NCBI RefSeq assembly: GCF_029227915.1
Contig: NC_079881.1
Span: 30,605,501-30,669,500, forward strand
Source: Hydractinia symbiolongicarpus
Lineage: Eukaryota; Cnidaria; Hydrozoa; Anthoathecata; Hydractiniidae
Length of the DNA stretch: 64,000 bases
Direction of reading: 5' to 3'
Positions 37,155 through 48,600 of this stretch are shown piece after piece (positions within the stretch are counted from its first letter, which is position 1; every line of letters starts with the position of its first letter). Both the position numbers and the translations under genes were made by a program. The notes below the pieces were generated by a model, which was not told the DNA's origin, did no database searches, and was given only the letters and a program-made list of their open reading frames with translations.

Positions 37155-37527
37155 CCGTTTGAGTTTCAACGGTTGGGTCACATATTCGTACCAACATGTA
37201 TTTAGCGATATTTTTCTGATATTACTAGGTTGCATCGCTTTTAACAATGAAACGATTGACTGTGGGACTTAATTGAACTAACTTTGGACTGTCACCTGAT
37301 AAATGTGATAAACGAGACAATTGGACTCCAAGAAATAACATTCTTCTTAATTTGACATGATTGCCGGAACTCAGCGATTACACTGGGCGCTGTGGTAGCG
37401 CTTCATTTAAAAATTTAGATTAATAAGTCATTTTTTACTGGGGGACCAATCCTAGCCGTTATCGAGCGCTGAACAAATAGCGACAGTTTACAAAACTACA
37501 TTTCATTGACTTTCTAACGGTGTCAGT
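37155..37527 (+). repeat. Representative 373 bp satellite monomer
   Basis: This copy is close to the common form and serves as a reference for the internal layout. In order it holds: an AACGG/CCGTT inverted-repeat zone straddling the unit start; the conserved CGTACCAACATG block; an AT-rich stretch with TGATATTACTAGG; the decamer ACTGTGGGAC (about 105 bases in); a short TGATAAATG-type repeat; a 5 bp hairpin GCGCT-GTGGT-AGCGC; an AT-rich spacer with a run of six T; a second, diverged copy of the decamer leading into CCAATCCTAGCCGTTATCG; and a short AGTTT..AAACT inverted repeat that is intact in most other monomers. I counted about sixteen CpG dinucleotides by hand in this AT-rich unit. It carries no gene. 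Confidence 0.85.
37387..37401 (+). other. Recurrent small hairpin in the monomer (GCGCT-GTGGT-AGCGC)
   Basis: Five perfect base pairs close a five-base loop GTGGT. The motif is in nearly every monomer at the same place, between CTCAGCGATTACACT and TTCATTTAAA. Variants often keep pairing: GTGCT/AGCAC is a double change, for instance at 5855-5869, 10706-10720, 13691-13705, 29181-29195 and 51460-51474, while GCGCT/AGTGC and GTGCT/AGTAC keep pairing through a G-U type wobble on the plus strand. Some copies do break the stem. Confidence 0.6.
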
Positions 37528-38639
37528 CCGTTTGAGTTACAACGGTTGGGTCACCTATTCGTACCAACATGTATTTAGCGATATTTTTCTGATATTACTA
37601 GGTTGCATCGCTTTTAACAATGAAACGATTGACTGTGGGACTTAATTGAACTAACTTTGGACTGTGACCTAATGAGTGTGATAAATGAGAAAATTGGACT
37701 CCAAAAAATAACATTCTTCTTAATTTGACATAATTGCCGGAACTCAGCGATTACACTAGCCGCTGTGGTAGTGCTTCATTTAAAAATTTAGATTAATAAG
37801 TCAATTTTTACTGTGGGACCAATCCTAGCCGTTATTGCGCGCTAAAGAAATAGCGATAGTTTCAAAAACTACATTTCATTGACTTTGTAGCGCAGTCCGT
37901 TTGAGTTTTAACGGTTGGGTCACATATTCGTACCAACATGAATTTAGCGATATTTTTTTGATATTACTAGGTTGCATCGCTTTTAACAATGAAACGATTG
38001 ACTGTGGGACTTAATTGAACTAACTTTGGACTGTGACCTAATGAGTGTGATAAATGAGAAAATTGGACTCCAAAAATTAACATTCTTCTTAATTTGACAT
38101 AATTGCCGGAACTCAGCGATTACACTAGGCGCTGTGGTAGCGCTTCATTTAAAAATTTAGATTAATAAGTCATTTTTTATTGGGGGACCAATCCTAGCCG
38201 TTATCGCGCGCTGAAGAAATAGCGACAGTTTCCAAAACTAAATTTCATTGACTTTCTAACGGTGTCAGTCCGTTTGAGTTACAACGGTTGGGTCACCTAT
38301 TCGTATCAACATGTATTTAGCGATATTTATCTGATATTACTAGGTTGCATCGCTTTTAACAATGAAACGATTGACTGTGGGACTTAATTTAACTAACTTT
38401 GGACTGTCAGCTGATAAATGTTATAAAGGAGACAATTGAACTCCAAGAAATAACATTCTTCTTAATTTGACATGATTGCTGAAACTCAGCGATTACACTG
38501 GGCGCTGTGGTAGCGCTTCATTTAAGAATTAAGCTAAAAAAAGTCATTTTTTTACTGTGGGACCAATCCTAGCCGTTAGCGCGCGCTGAAGAAATAGAGA
38601 GAGTTCCAAATACTACATTTCACTGACTTTCTAACGGTG

Positions 38640-38915
38640 TCAGTCCGTTTGAGTTACAACGGGTGGGTCAAATATTCGTAGAAACATGTATTTAGCAATA
38701 TGACCTGATAAATGTGATAAATGAGACAATTGGACACCAAGAAATAACATTCTCCTTAATTTGACATGATTGCCGAAACTCAGCTATTACACTGGGCGCT
38801 GTGGTAGCGCTTCTTTTAAAAATTTAGATTAATGAGTCATTTCTTACTGTGGGACCAATCCTAGCCGTTATCGCGCGCTGAAGAAATGGCGACAGTTTCA
38901 AAAACTACATTTCAT
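38640..38915. repeat. Shortened satellite monomer, internal deletion of about 100 bp
   Basis: TATTTAGCAATA runs directly into TGACCTGATAAATG, so the normal block from TATTTTTCTGATATTACTAGG to GGACTG is missing. The unit begins with the uncommon GGGTGGGTCA variant, which it shares with the shortened monomers at about 54600, 56760, 60410 and 62570. Confidence 0.75.
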
Positions 38916-40428
38916 TGACTTTCCAACGGTGTCAGTCCGTTTGAGTTACAACGGTTGCGTCACATATTCGTACCAACATGAATATAGCGATATTTTTTTG
39001 ATATTACTAGGTTGCATCGCTTTTAACAATGAAACGATTATCTGTGGGACTTAATTGAACTAACTTTGGACTGTGACCTAATGAGTGTGATAAATGAGAA
39101 AATTGGACACCAAGAAATAACATTCTTCCTAGTTGGACATGATTGCCGGAACTCAGCGATTACACTGGGCGCTGTGGTAGCGCTTCATTTAAAAATTTAG
39201 ATTAATAAGTCATTTTTTACAGTGGGAACAATCCTAGCCGTTATCGCGCGCTGAAGAAATTGCGACAGTTTCAAAAACTACATTTCATTGACTTTCTAAC
39301 GGTATCAGTCCGTTTAAGTTGCAACGGTTGGGTCACCAATTCGTACCAACATGTATTTAGCGATATTTTTCTGATATTACTAGGTTGCATCGCTTTAAAC
39401 AATGAAACGATTGACGGTGGGACTTAGTTGAACTAACTTTGGACTGCGACCTGATAAATATGATAAATGAGACAATTGGACTCCAAGAAATAACATTCTT
39501 CTTAATTTGACATGATTGCCGGAACTCAGCGATTACACTGGGCGCTGTGGTAGCGCTTCATTTAAAAATTTAGATTAATAAGTCATTTTTTACTGGGGGA
39601 CCAATCCTAGCCGTTATCGCACGCTGAAGAAATAACGACAGTTTCCAAAACTACATTTCATTGACTTTCTAACGGTGTCAGTCCGTTTGAGTTACAACGG
39701 TTGGGTCACATATTCGTACCAACATGTATTTAGCGATTTTCTTCTGATATTACTAGGTTGCAAAGCTTTAAACAATGAAACGATTAACTGTGGGACTTAG
39801 TTGAACTAACTTTGGACCACGACCTGATAAATATGATAAATGACACAAGTGGACTCCAAGAAATAACATTCTTCTTAATTTTACGTGATTGCCGGAACTC
39901 AGCGATTATACTGGGCGCTGTGGTAGCGCTGCTTTTAAAAATTTAGATTAATAAGTCATTTTTTACAGTGGGACCAATCCTAGCCGTTATCGCGCGCTGA
40001 AGAAATAGCGACAGTTTCCAAAACTACATTTCCTTGACTTTCTAACGGTGTCAGTCCGTTTGAGTTACAACTGTTGGGTCACATATTCGTACCAACATGT
40101 ATTTAGCGATTTTTTTCTGATATTACTAGGTTGCATCGCTTTAAACAATGAAACGATTGACTGTGGGACTTAGTTGAACTAACTTTGGACCGCGACCTGA
40201 TAAATATGATAAATGACACAATTGGACTCCAAGAAATAACATTCTTCTTAATTTTACGTGATTGCCGGAACTCAGCGATTATACTGGGCGCTGTGGTAGC
40301 GCTGCTTTTAAAAATTTAGATTAATGAGTCATTTCTTACTGTTGGACCAATCCTAGCCGTTATCGCGCGCTGAAGAAATGGCGACAGTTTCAAAAACTAC
40401 ATTTCATTGACTTTCTAACGGTGTCAGT

Positions 40429-40600
40429 TCTTTTCTTTCTTTTCTTTTCAATTTATTTAAAGTCGATTATTCACATATTTACAATAGTTTCCAAAAAAAA
40501 AGTAATTAAGAAAACTAATCTAAATCGACTAAATTTTTTATGTTTACAATTAAATAAAATCATTTTTTATATATATATAAACAATAATAACAACAAAGTT
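40429..40600 (-). other. 3' untranslated region and tail of element 2
   Basis: On the minus strand this follows the ORF2 stop TAG (40601-40603). It holds a short AT dinucleotide run (about 40569-40579), an A/T-rich stretch, and near the end ACTTTAAATAAAT (40451-40463) with AATAAA as possible polyadenylation signal. It ends in a purine-rich GAAAA-type tail of about 20 bases abutting satellite. The 13-base motif is identical to that in element 1. Confidence 0.75.
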
Positions 40601-42321
40601 CTATAAAGGGACCTTACATTCATCACAGTTACATTTAGATCCGTCCCACATTTTAATCATGCTTTTAAAAACTTTAAGGTTGTCACATCGTTTCAAATGT
40701 GATGGTAGGTTATTCCAAATCTTTGGTCCCAGGGCTGATAAGCTATTAGTTCCAAAAGTCGCGGTCCTTTTCCTTGAGACTACCAAATTATTTGTATTTT
40801 GTTCTCTGACTGTCCTACCGTTATCATTTAAACAAAATATATCATTCATAAAAAGAGGGCTGCTGTTATTTATAGTTTTAGAGATTTCTATACACAATGA
40901 CCGTAAGCGATTTACATTCATGTGACTCTTGCTGGAATTTTTAAGTAAATTTTCGTATGTACTTACCGTATCATTATACAGAAATCTTAATGCTCGTTTT
41001 TGTATCATTTCGACTTTAGATAAAGATTTAGAAGAAGAAAAATGCCATATAAGGGAACAATAATTGAAATTTGCGTAGATAAAACTTTGAACTAAAATAT
41101 ATTTTGCTTGAAAGGATAAGAAACTTCTAAATCGAAATAAGGCATTTAGTTGGGCTGATGCTTTGCGACACAAATCACTAACGTGTCTGTCAAAATTTAA
41201 TTTATTGTCTATAGTCACACCTAGTAATTTCACGTTATTTTCACTTTCAATAGTTTTATTTCCTATATTAAATTTTAGACCTAAATTATCTGCTTTATTC
41301 TTTGTCAGAATTATCGAGTGAAACTTTTCAGGGTTTGCAATCATTTTATTCTCTTTTAACCAGGAGAGGGCAGTTTTAGCTTCGTTTTCTAAAGTATTTA
41401 TCAAATTAGGAATAGAATTTGAGAAGTTGGATATTGTGTTATCATCAGCGTAATTATGTAGCTTATATTTTTCTATAAAAAGAAACAAATCATTTATAAA
41501 TATATTGAATATGATAGGTCCCAAAATAGAACCTTGTGGTACACCAGATAAGATAATTTGAAATAGACTATAGATCCCATTTATTCGAGTGGCTTGCTCT
41601 CTATCAGTAAGATAAGATAGAATGAATTGAAGAGACTTATTGTCAAATCCATAAGCAGCTAGTTTCGCAATTAGTAAGTCATGTGGTACACAGTCAAAAG
41701 CTTTTGAAAGATCCATCAAGATCGCACCCACCACATAATTCTTATCAAATTTACTCTTCCATTCCTCTATTAAGCGAATTAGTACTTGTTGGGTACTATA
41801 GCATTTCCTATAGGCGGAGAGAAAGGACGACAATTTTGATTCCATATAAGCGGTTATTTGTTCTTTCATAACCCTTTCGTAAAATTTAGAAAAAACATTT
41901 AAAACACTGACAGGCCTGTAGTTTGATATTTTAGTTTTATCTTTTCCTCCCTTATCCAATGGCGTTACAGCAGCTCGCTTAGCTTTGCTTGGAAATTTGT
42001 TTGAAACTATGCTACTATTTATAGCATCTGTTAGTGGCGTTACTAGGTGCCTTTTTGCTAATTTTGTCAGCTTTGATGGTATTGTATCTTCACCTGTTGA
42101 TACTTTGGTGTTTAAATCATTAAACAGTTTAGAAATTGTATTTTCATCAACTTCTTGGAATGTGAAGTTCTCATTGTTGTTAGAATCATTGATTTCCTTT
42201 ATTTTAATGATACTTGGATGATTTTTAAAACTATCAACAATTTCTTCAATCATTTTTGACTTATCATTTACATTCTTATATTTTATAGGATTTGGTTTCA
42301 TGCCACAAGAATTTTCTATAT
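40601..42321 (-). CDS. Reverse transcriptase domain of element 2, 5'-truncated ORF2
   Basis: About 573 element-derived codons are open without a stop. Relative to the 605-residue open frame that begins in satellite, residues 33-605 belong to the element. RT motifs run in order: NYRPVSVLN (about 167-174), AYRKCYSTQQ (202-211), LMDLSKAFD (234-242, first catalytic Asp), SGVPQGSILGP (291-301), YADD (323-326, catalytic Asp pair), EKFHSIIL and KLLGVTID (398-404). The C-terminal region has KRALRFLYND, FGTNS, GPKIWNNLP and a terminal Cys-rich WDGSKCNCDECK. The endonuclease is absent, so the protein could not nick DNA by itself. There is no native start codon; the first ATG in frame (42406) lies in flanking satellite. 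Family membership is certain; expression is doubtful. Confidence 0.93.
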
Positions 42322-42649
42322 AGTGCGTTTGAGTTACAACGGTTGCGTCACATATTCGTACCAACATGAATTTAGCGATATTTTTTTTGATATTACTAGG
42401 TTGCATCGCTTTTAACAATGAAACAATTATCTGTGGGACATAATTGAACTAACTTTGGACTGTGACCTAATGAGTGTGATAAATGAGAAAATTGGACACC
42501 AAGAAATAACATTCTTCTTAATTTGACATGATTTCCGGAACTCAGCGATTACACTAGGCGCTGTGGTAGTGCTTCATTTAAAAATTTAGATTAATAAGTC
42601 AATTTTTACTGTGGGACCAATCCTAGCCGTTATCGCGCGCTAAAGAAAT

Positions 42650-45600
42650 AGCGATAGTTTAAAAAACTATATTTCATTGACTTTGTAGCGGTGTCAGTCC
42701 GTTTGAGTTTTAACGGTTGTGTCACATATTCGTACCAACATGTATTAAGCGATATTTATCTGATATTACTAGGTTGCATCGCTTTTAACAGTGAAACGAT
42801 TGACTGTGGGACATAACTATGGACTGTGACCTGATAAATGTGATAAATGAGAAAATTCGACTCCAAGAAATAACATTCTTCTTAATTTGACATGATTGCC
42901 GGAACTCAGCGATTACACTGGGTGCTGTGGTAGTACTTCTTTTAAAAATTTAGATTAATAAGTCATTTCTTACTGTGGGACCAATCCTAGCCGTTATCGC
43001 GCGCTGAAGAAATGGCGACAGTTTCAAAAACTACATTTCATTGACTTTCTAACGGTGTCAGTCCGTTTGAGTTAAAACGGTTGCGTCACATATTCGTACC
43101 AACATGAATTTAGCGATACTTTTTTGATATTACTAGGTTGCATCGCTTTTAACAATGAAACGATTATCTGTGGGACTTAATTGAACTAACTTTGGACTGT
43201 GACCTAATGAGTGTGATAAATAAGAAAATTGGACACCAAGAAATAACATTCTTCCTAGTTGGACATGATTGCCGGAACTCAGCGATTACACTGGGCGCTG
43301 TGGTAGCGCTTCATTTAAAAATTTAGATTAATAAGTCATTTTTTACAGTGGGACCAATCGTAGCCGTTATCGCGCGCTGAAGAAATTGCGACAGTTTCAA
43401 AAACTACATTTCATTGACTTTCTAACGGTGTCAGTCCGTTTAAGTTGCAACGGTTGGGTCACCAATTCGTACCAACATGTATTTAGCGATATTTTTCTGA
43501 TATTACTAGGTTGCATCGCTTTAAACAATGAAACGATTGACTGTGGGACTTAGTTGAACTAACTTTGGACTGCGACCTGATAAATATGATAAATGAGACA
43601 ATTGGACTCCAAGAAATAACATTCTTCTTAATTTGACATGATTGCCGGAACTCAGCGATTACACTGGGCGCTGTGGTAGCGCTTCATTTAAACATTTAGA
43701 TTAATAAGTCATTTTTTACTGGGGGACCAATCCTAGCCGTTATCGCGCGCTGAAGAAATAGCGACAGTTTCTAAAACTACATTTCATTGACTTTCTAACG
43801 GTGTCAGTCCGTTTGAGTTACAACGGTTGGGTCACATATTCGTACCAACATGTATTTAGCGATTTTTTTCTGATATTACTAGGTTGCATCGCTTTAAACA
43901 ATGAAACGATTGACTGTGGGACTTAGTTGAACTAACTTTGGACCGCGACCTGATAAATATGATAAATGACACAATTGGACTCCAAGAAATAACATTCATC
44001 TTAATTTTACGTGATTGCCGGAACTCAGCGATTATACTGGGCACTGTGGTAGCGCTGCTTTTAAAAATTTAGATTAATGAGTCATTTCTAACTGTGGGAC
44101 CAATCCTAGCCGTTATCGTGCGCTGAAGAAATGGCGACAGTTTCAAAAACTACATTTCATTGACTTTCTAACGGTGTCAGTGCGTTTGAGTTACAACGGT
44201 TGCGTCACATATTCGTACCAACATGAATTTAGCGATATTTTTTTGGTATAACTATGTTGCATCGCTTTTAACAATGAAACAATTATCTGTGGGACTTAAT
44301 TGAACTAACTTTGGACAGTGACCTAATGAGTGTGATAAATGAGAAAATTGGACACCAAGAAATAACATTCTTCTTAATTTGACATGATTTCCGGAACTCA
44401 GCGATTACACTAGGCGCTGTGGTAGTTCTTCATTTAAAAATTTAGATTAATAAGTCATTTTTTACAGTGGGACCAATCCTAGCAGTTATCGCGCGCTGAA
44501 GAAATTGCGACAGTTTCAAAAACTACATTTCATTGACTTTCTAACGGTATCAGTCCGTTTAAGTTGCAACGGTTGGGTCACCAATTCGTACCAACATGTA
44601 TTTAGCGATATTTTTCTGATATTACTAGGTTGAATCGCTTTAAACAATGAAACGATTGACTGTGGGACTTTGTTGAACTAACTTTAGACCGCGACCTGAT
44701 AAATATGATAAATGACACAATTGGACTCCAAGAAATAACATTCTTCTTAATTTTACGAGATTGTTGGAACTCAGCGATTATACTGGGCGCTGTGGTAGCG
44801 CTGCTTTTAAAAATTTAGATTAATGAGTCATTTCTTACTGTGGGACCAATCCTAGCCGTTATCGCGCGCTGAAGAAATGGCGACAGTTTCAAAAACTACA
44901 TTTCATTGACTTTCTAACGGTGTCAGTGCGTTTGAGTTACAACGGTTGCATCACATATTCGTACCACCATGAATTTAGCGATATTTTTTTTGATATTACT
45001 AGGTTGCATCGCTTTTAACAATGAAACAATTATCTGTGGGACTTAATTGATCTAACTTTGGACTGTGACCTAATGAGTGTGATAAATGAAAAAATTGGAC
45101 ACCAAGAAATAACATTCTTCTTAATTTGACATGATTTCCGGAACTCAGCGATTACACTAGGCGCTGTGGTAGTGCTTCATTTAAAAATTTAGATTAATAA
45201 GTCAATTTTTACTGTGGGACCAATCCTAGCCGTTATCGCGCGCTAAAGAAATAGCGATAGTTTAAAAGACTATATTTAATTGACTTTGTAGCGGTGTCAG
45301 TCCGTTTGAGTTTTAACAGTTGGGTCACATATTCGTACCAACATCTATTTAGCGATATTTATCTGATATTACTAGGTTGCATCGCTTTTAACAGTAAAAC
45401 GATTGACTGTGGGACATAACTATGGACTGTGACCTGATAAATGAGAAAATTGGACTCCAAGAAATAACATTCTTCTTAATTTGACATGATTGCCGGAACT
45501 CAGCGATTACACTGGGTGCTGTGGTAGTACTTCTTTTAAAAATTTAGATTAATGAGTCATTTCTTACTGTGGGACCAATCCTAGCCGTTATCGTGCGCTG

Positions 45601-48600
45601 AAGAAATAGCGATAGTTTAAAAAACTATATTTCATTGACTTTGTAGCGGTGTCAGTCCGTTTGAGTTTTAACGGTTGTGTCACATATTCGTACCAACATG
45701 TATTAAGCGATATTTATCTGATATTACTAGGTTGCATCGCTTTTAACAGTGAAACGATTGACTGTGGGACATAACTATGGACTGTGACCTGATAAATGTG
45801 ATAAATGAGAAAATTCGACTCCAAGAAATAACATTCTTCTTAATTTGACATGATTGCCGGAACTCAGCGATTACACTGGGTGCTGTGGTAGTACTTCTTT
45901 TAAAAATTTAGATTAATAAGTCATTTCTTACTGTGGGACCAATCCTAGCCGTTATCGCGCGCTGAAGAAATGGCGACAGTTTCAAAAACTACATTTCATT
46001 GACTTTCTAACGGTGTCAGTCCGTTTGAGTTAAAACGGTTGCGTCACATATTCGTACCAACATGAATTTAGCGATACTTTTTTGATATTACTAGGTTGCA
46101 TCGCTTTTAACAATGAAACGATTATCTGTGGGACTTAATTGAACTAACTTTAAACTGTGACCTAATGAGTGTGATAAATAAGAAAATTGGACAACAAGAA
46201 ATAACATTCTTCCTAGTTGGACATGATTGCCGGAACTCAGCGATTACACTGGGCGCTGTGGTAGCGCTTCATTTAAAAATTTAGATTAATAAGTCATTTT
46301 TTACAGTGGGACCAATCGTAGCCGTTATCGCGCGCTGAAGAAATTGCGACAGTTTCAAAAACTACATTTCATTGACTTTCTAACGGTTTCAGTCCGTTTA
46401 AGTTGCAACGGTTGGGTCACCAATTCGTACCAACATGTATTTAGCGATATTTTTCTGATATTACTAGGTTGCATCGCTTTAAACAATGAAACGATTGACT
46501 GTGGGACTTAGTTGAACTAACTTTGGACTGCGACCTGATAAATATGATAAATGAGACAATTGGACTCCAAGAAATAACATTCTTCTTAATTTGACATGAT
46601 TGCCGGAACTCAGCGATTACACTGGGCGCTGTGGTAGCGCTTCATTTAAACATTTAGATTAATAAGTCATTTTTTACTGGGGGACCAATCCTAGCCGTTA
46701 TCGCGCGCTGAAGAAATAGCGACAGTTTCCAAAACTACATTTCATTGACTTTCTAACGGTGTCAGTCCGTTTGAGTTACAACGGTTGGGTCACATATTCG
46801 TACCAACATGTATTTAGCGATTTTTTTCTGATATTACTAGGTTGCATCGCTTTAAACAATGAAACGATTGACTGTGGGACTTAGTTGAACTAACTTTGGA
46901 CCGCGACCTGATAAATATGATAAATGACACAATTGGACTCCAAGAAATAACATTCATCTTAATTTTACGTGATTGCCGGAACTCAGCGATTATACTGGGC
47001 GCTGTGGTAGCGCTGCTTTTAAAAATTTAGATTAATGAGTCATTTCTAACTGTGGGACCAATCCTAGCCGTTATCGTGCGCTGAAGAAATGGCGACAGTT
47101 TCAAAAACTACATTTCATTGACTTTCTAACGGTGTCAGTGCGTTTGAGTTACAACGGTTGCGTCACATATTCGTACCAACATGAATTTAGCGATATTTTT
47201 TTGGTATTACTATGTTGCATCGCTTTTAACAATGAAACAATTATCTGTGGGACTTAATTGAACTAACTTTGGACAGTGACCTAATGAGTGTGATAAATGA
47301 GAAAATTGGACACCAAGAAATAACATTCTTCCTAATTTGACATGATTTCCGGAACTCAGCGATTACACTAGGCGCTGTGGTAGTTCTTCATTTAAAAATT
47401 TAGATTAATAAGTCATTTTTTACAGTGGGACCAATCCTAGCAGTTATCGCGCGCTGAAGAAATTGCGACAGTTTCAAAAACTACATTTCATTGACTTTCT
47501 AACGGTATCAGTCCGTTTAAGTTGCAACGGTTGGGTCACCAATTCGTACCAACATGTATTTAGCGATATTTTTCTGATATTACTAGGTTGCATCGCTTTA
47601 AACAATGAAACGATTGACTGTGGGACTTTGTTGAACTAACTTTAGACCGCGACGTGATAAATATGATAAATGACACAATTGGACTCCAAGAAATAACATT
47701 CTTCTTAATTTTACGAGATTGCCGGAACTCAGCGATTATACTGGGCGCTGTGGTAGCGCTGCTTATAAAAATTTAGATTAATGAGTCATTTCTTACTGTG
47801 GGACCAATCCTAGCCGTTATCGCGCGCTGAAGAAATGGCGACAGTTTCAAAAACTACATTTCATTGACTTTCTAACGGTGTCAGTGCGTTTGAGTTACAA
47901 CGGTTGCGTCACATATTCGTACCACCATGAATTTAGCGATATTTTTTTTGATATTACTAGGTTGCATCGCTTTTAACAATGAAACAATTATCTGTGGGAC
48001 TTAATTGATCTAACTTTGGACTGTGACCTAATGAGTGTGATAAATGAAAAAATTGGACACCAAGAAATAACATTCTTCTTAATTTGACATGATTTCCGGA
48101 ACTCAGCGATTACACTAGGCGCTGTGGTAGTGCTTCATTTAAAAATTTAGATTAATAAGTCAATTTTTGCTGTGGGACCAATCCTAGCCGTTATCGCGCG
48201 CTAAAGAAATAGCGATAGTTTAAAAGACTATATTTAATTGACTTTGTAGCGGTGTCAGTCCGTTTGAGTTTTAACAGTTGGGTCACATATTCGTACCAAC
48301 ATCTATTTAGCGATATTTATCTGATATTACTAGGTTGCATCGCTTTTAACAGTAAAACGATTGACTGTGGGACATAACTATGGACTGTGACCTGATAAAT
48401 GAGAAAATTGGACTCCAAGAAATAACATTCTTCTTAATTTGACATGATTGCCGGAACTCAGCGATTACACTGGGTGCTGTGGTAGTACTTCTTTTAAAGA
48501 TTTAGATTAATGAGTCATTTCTTACTGTGGGACCAATCCTAGCCGTTATCGTGCGCTGAAGAAATGGCGACAGTTTCAAAAACTACATTTCATTGACTTT

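Larger units (their letters stand above)
34400..38700. repeat. Duplicated multi-monomer block, offsets 2987 and 3360 bp
   Basis: The small deletion variant TAGCGCAGTCCG occurs at 34901 and 37888, offset 2987 bp. The variant GGACTGTCAGCTGAT..TTATAAAGG occurs at about 35050 and 38410, offset 3360 bp (nine monomers). The change of offset shows that one extra monomer was gained or lost between the copies. The block ends at a shortened monomer near 38697. Confidence 0.65.
19257..40428. repeat. Satellite DNA array, about 374 bp monomer, middle segment
   Basis: This is the same monomer as on the left, resuming in phase after element 1, with about 57 copies. A distinct subtype is frequent here: it has TTTCAACGG, CTCATATTACTAGG and GGGACTAAATTGAACTGATTT. 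Its minus strand is open for 71 codons. Other subtypes carry TACTCGTACC with GTATATAGTGAT, or AAGCTAAAAAAAGTC. The segment ends inside a monomer at GGTGTCAGT, where element 2 is inserted. No host gene or non-satellite spacer is present between 19257 and 40428. Confidence 0.97.
40429..42321 (-). mobile_element. 5'-truncated CR1/L2-like retrotransposon with open RT frame (element 2)
   Basis: Satellite stops at GGTGTCAGT (40428) and resumes at AGTGCGTTTGAG (42322), in phase, with at most a 3 bp target duplication AGT. The insert is about 1.89 kb. On the minus strand it starts inside ORF2, just upstream of the RT, and runs through the complete RT and C-terminal region to a 3' untranslated region ending ACTTTAAATAAATTGAAAAG plus a GAAAA-rich tail. 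ORF1 and the endonuclease are missing, the usual result of incomplete target-primed reverse transcription. The reading frame is uninterrupted, unlike element 1, so this insertion looks much younger. It is a different lineage from element 1, since the RT proteins are clearly diverged, but the 3' ends are related. Confidence 0.93.

Noticed and set aside
37180-37200. CENP-B box in the monomer (TTCGTACCAACATG region)
   Set aside because: It has the TTCG and the central A of the consensus but lacks the required CGGG half; no variant I saw supplies it.
37295-37345. Hammerhead ribozyme in the satellite, suggested by CTGAT near GATAAATGAG
   Set aside because: The conserved CTGATGA core with a following stem and GAAA is not present on either strand in the common monomer; a single CTGATGA-like variant near 35050 has no accompanying GAAA stem.
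40421-42221. Plus-strand open frames within element 2
   Set aside because: They are shadows of the reverse transcriptase frame or low-complexity 3' UTR; no motifs are visible.
14987-42324. LTRs or long target-site duplications around the insertions
   Set aside because: Ends of each element are not direct repeats of one another; matches across the insertion points are only 3-4 bases.
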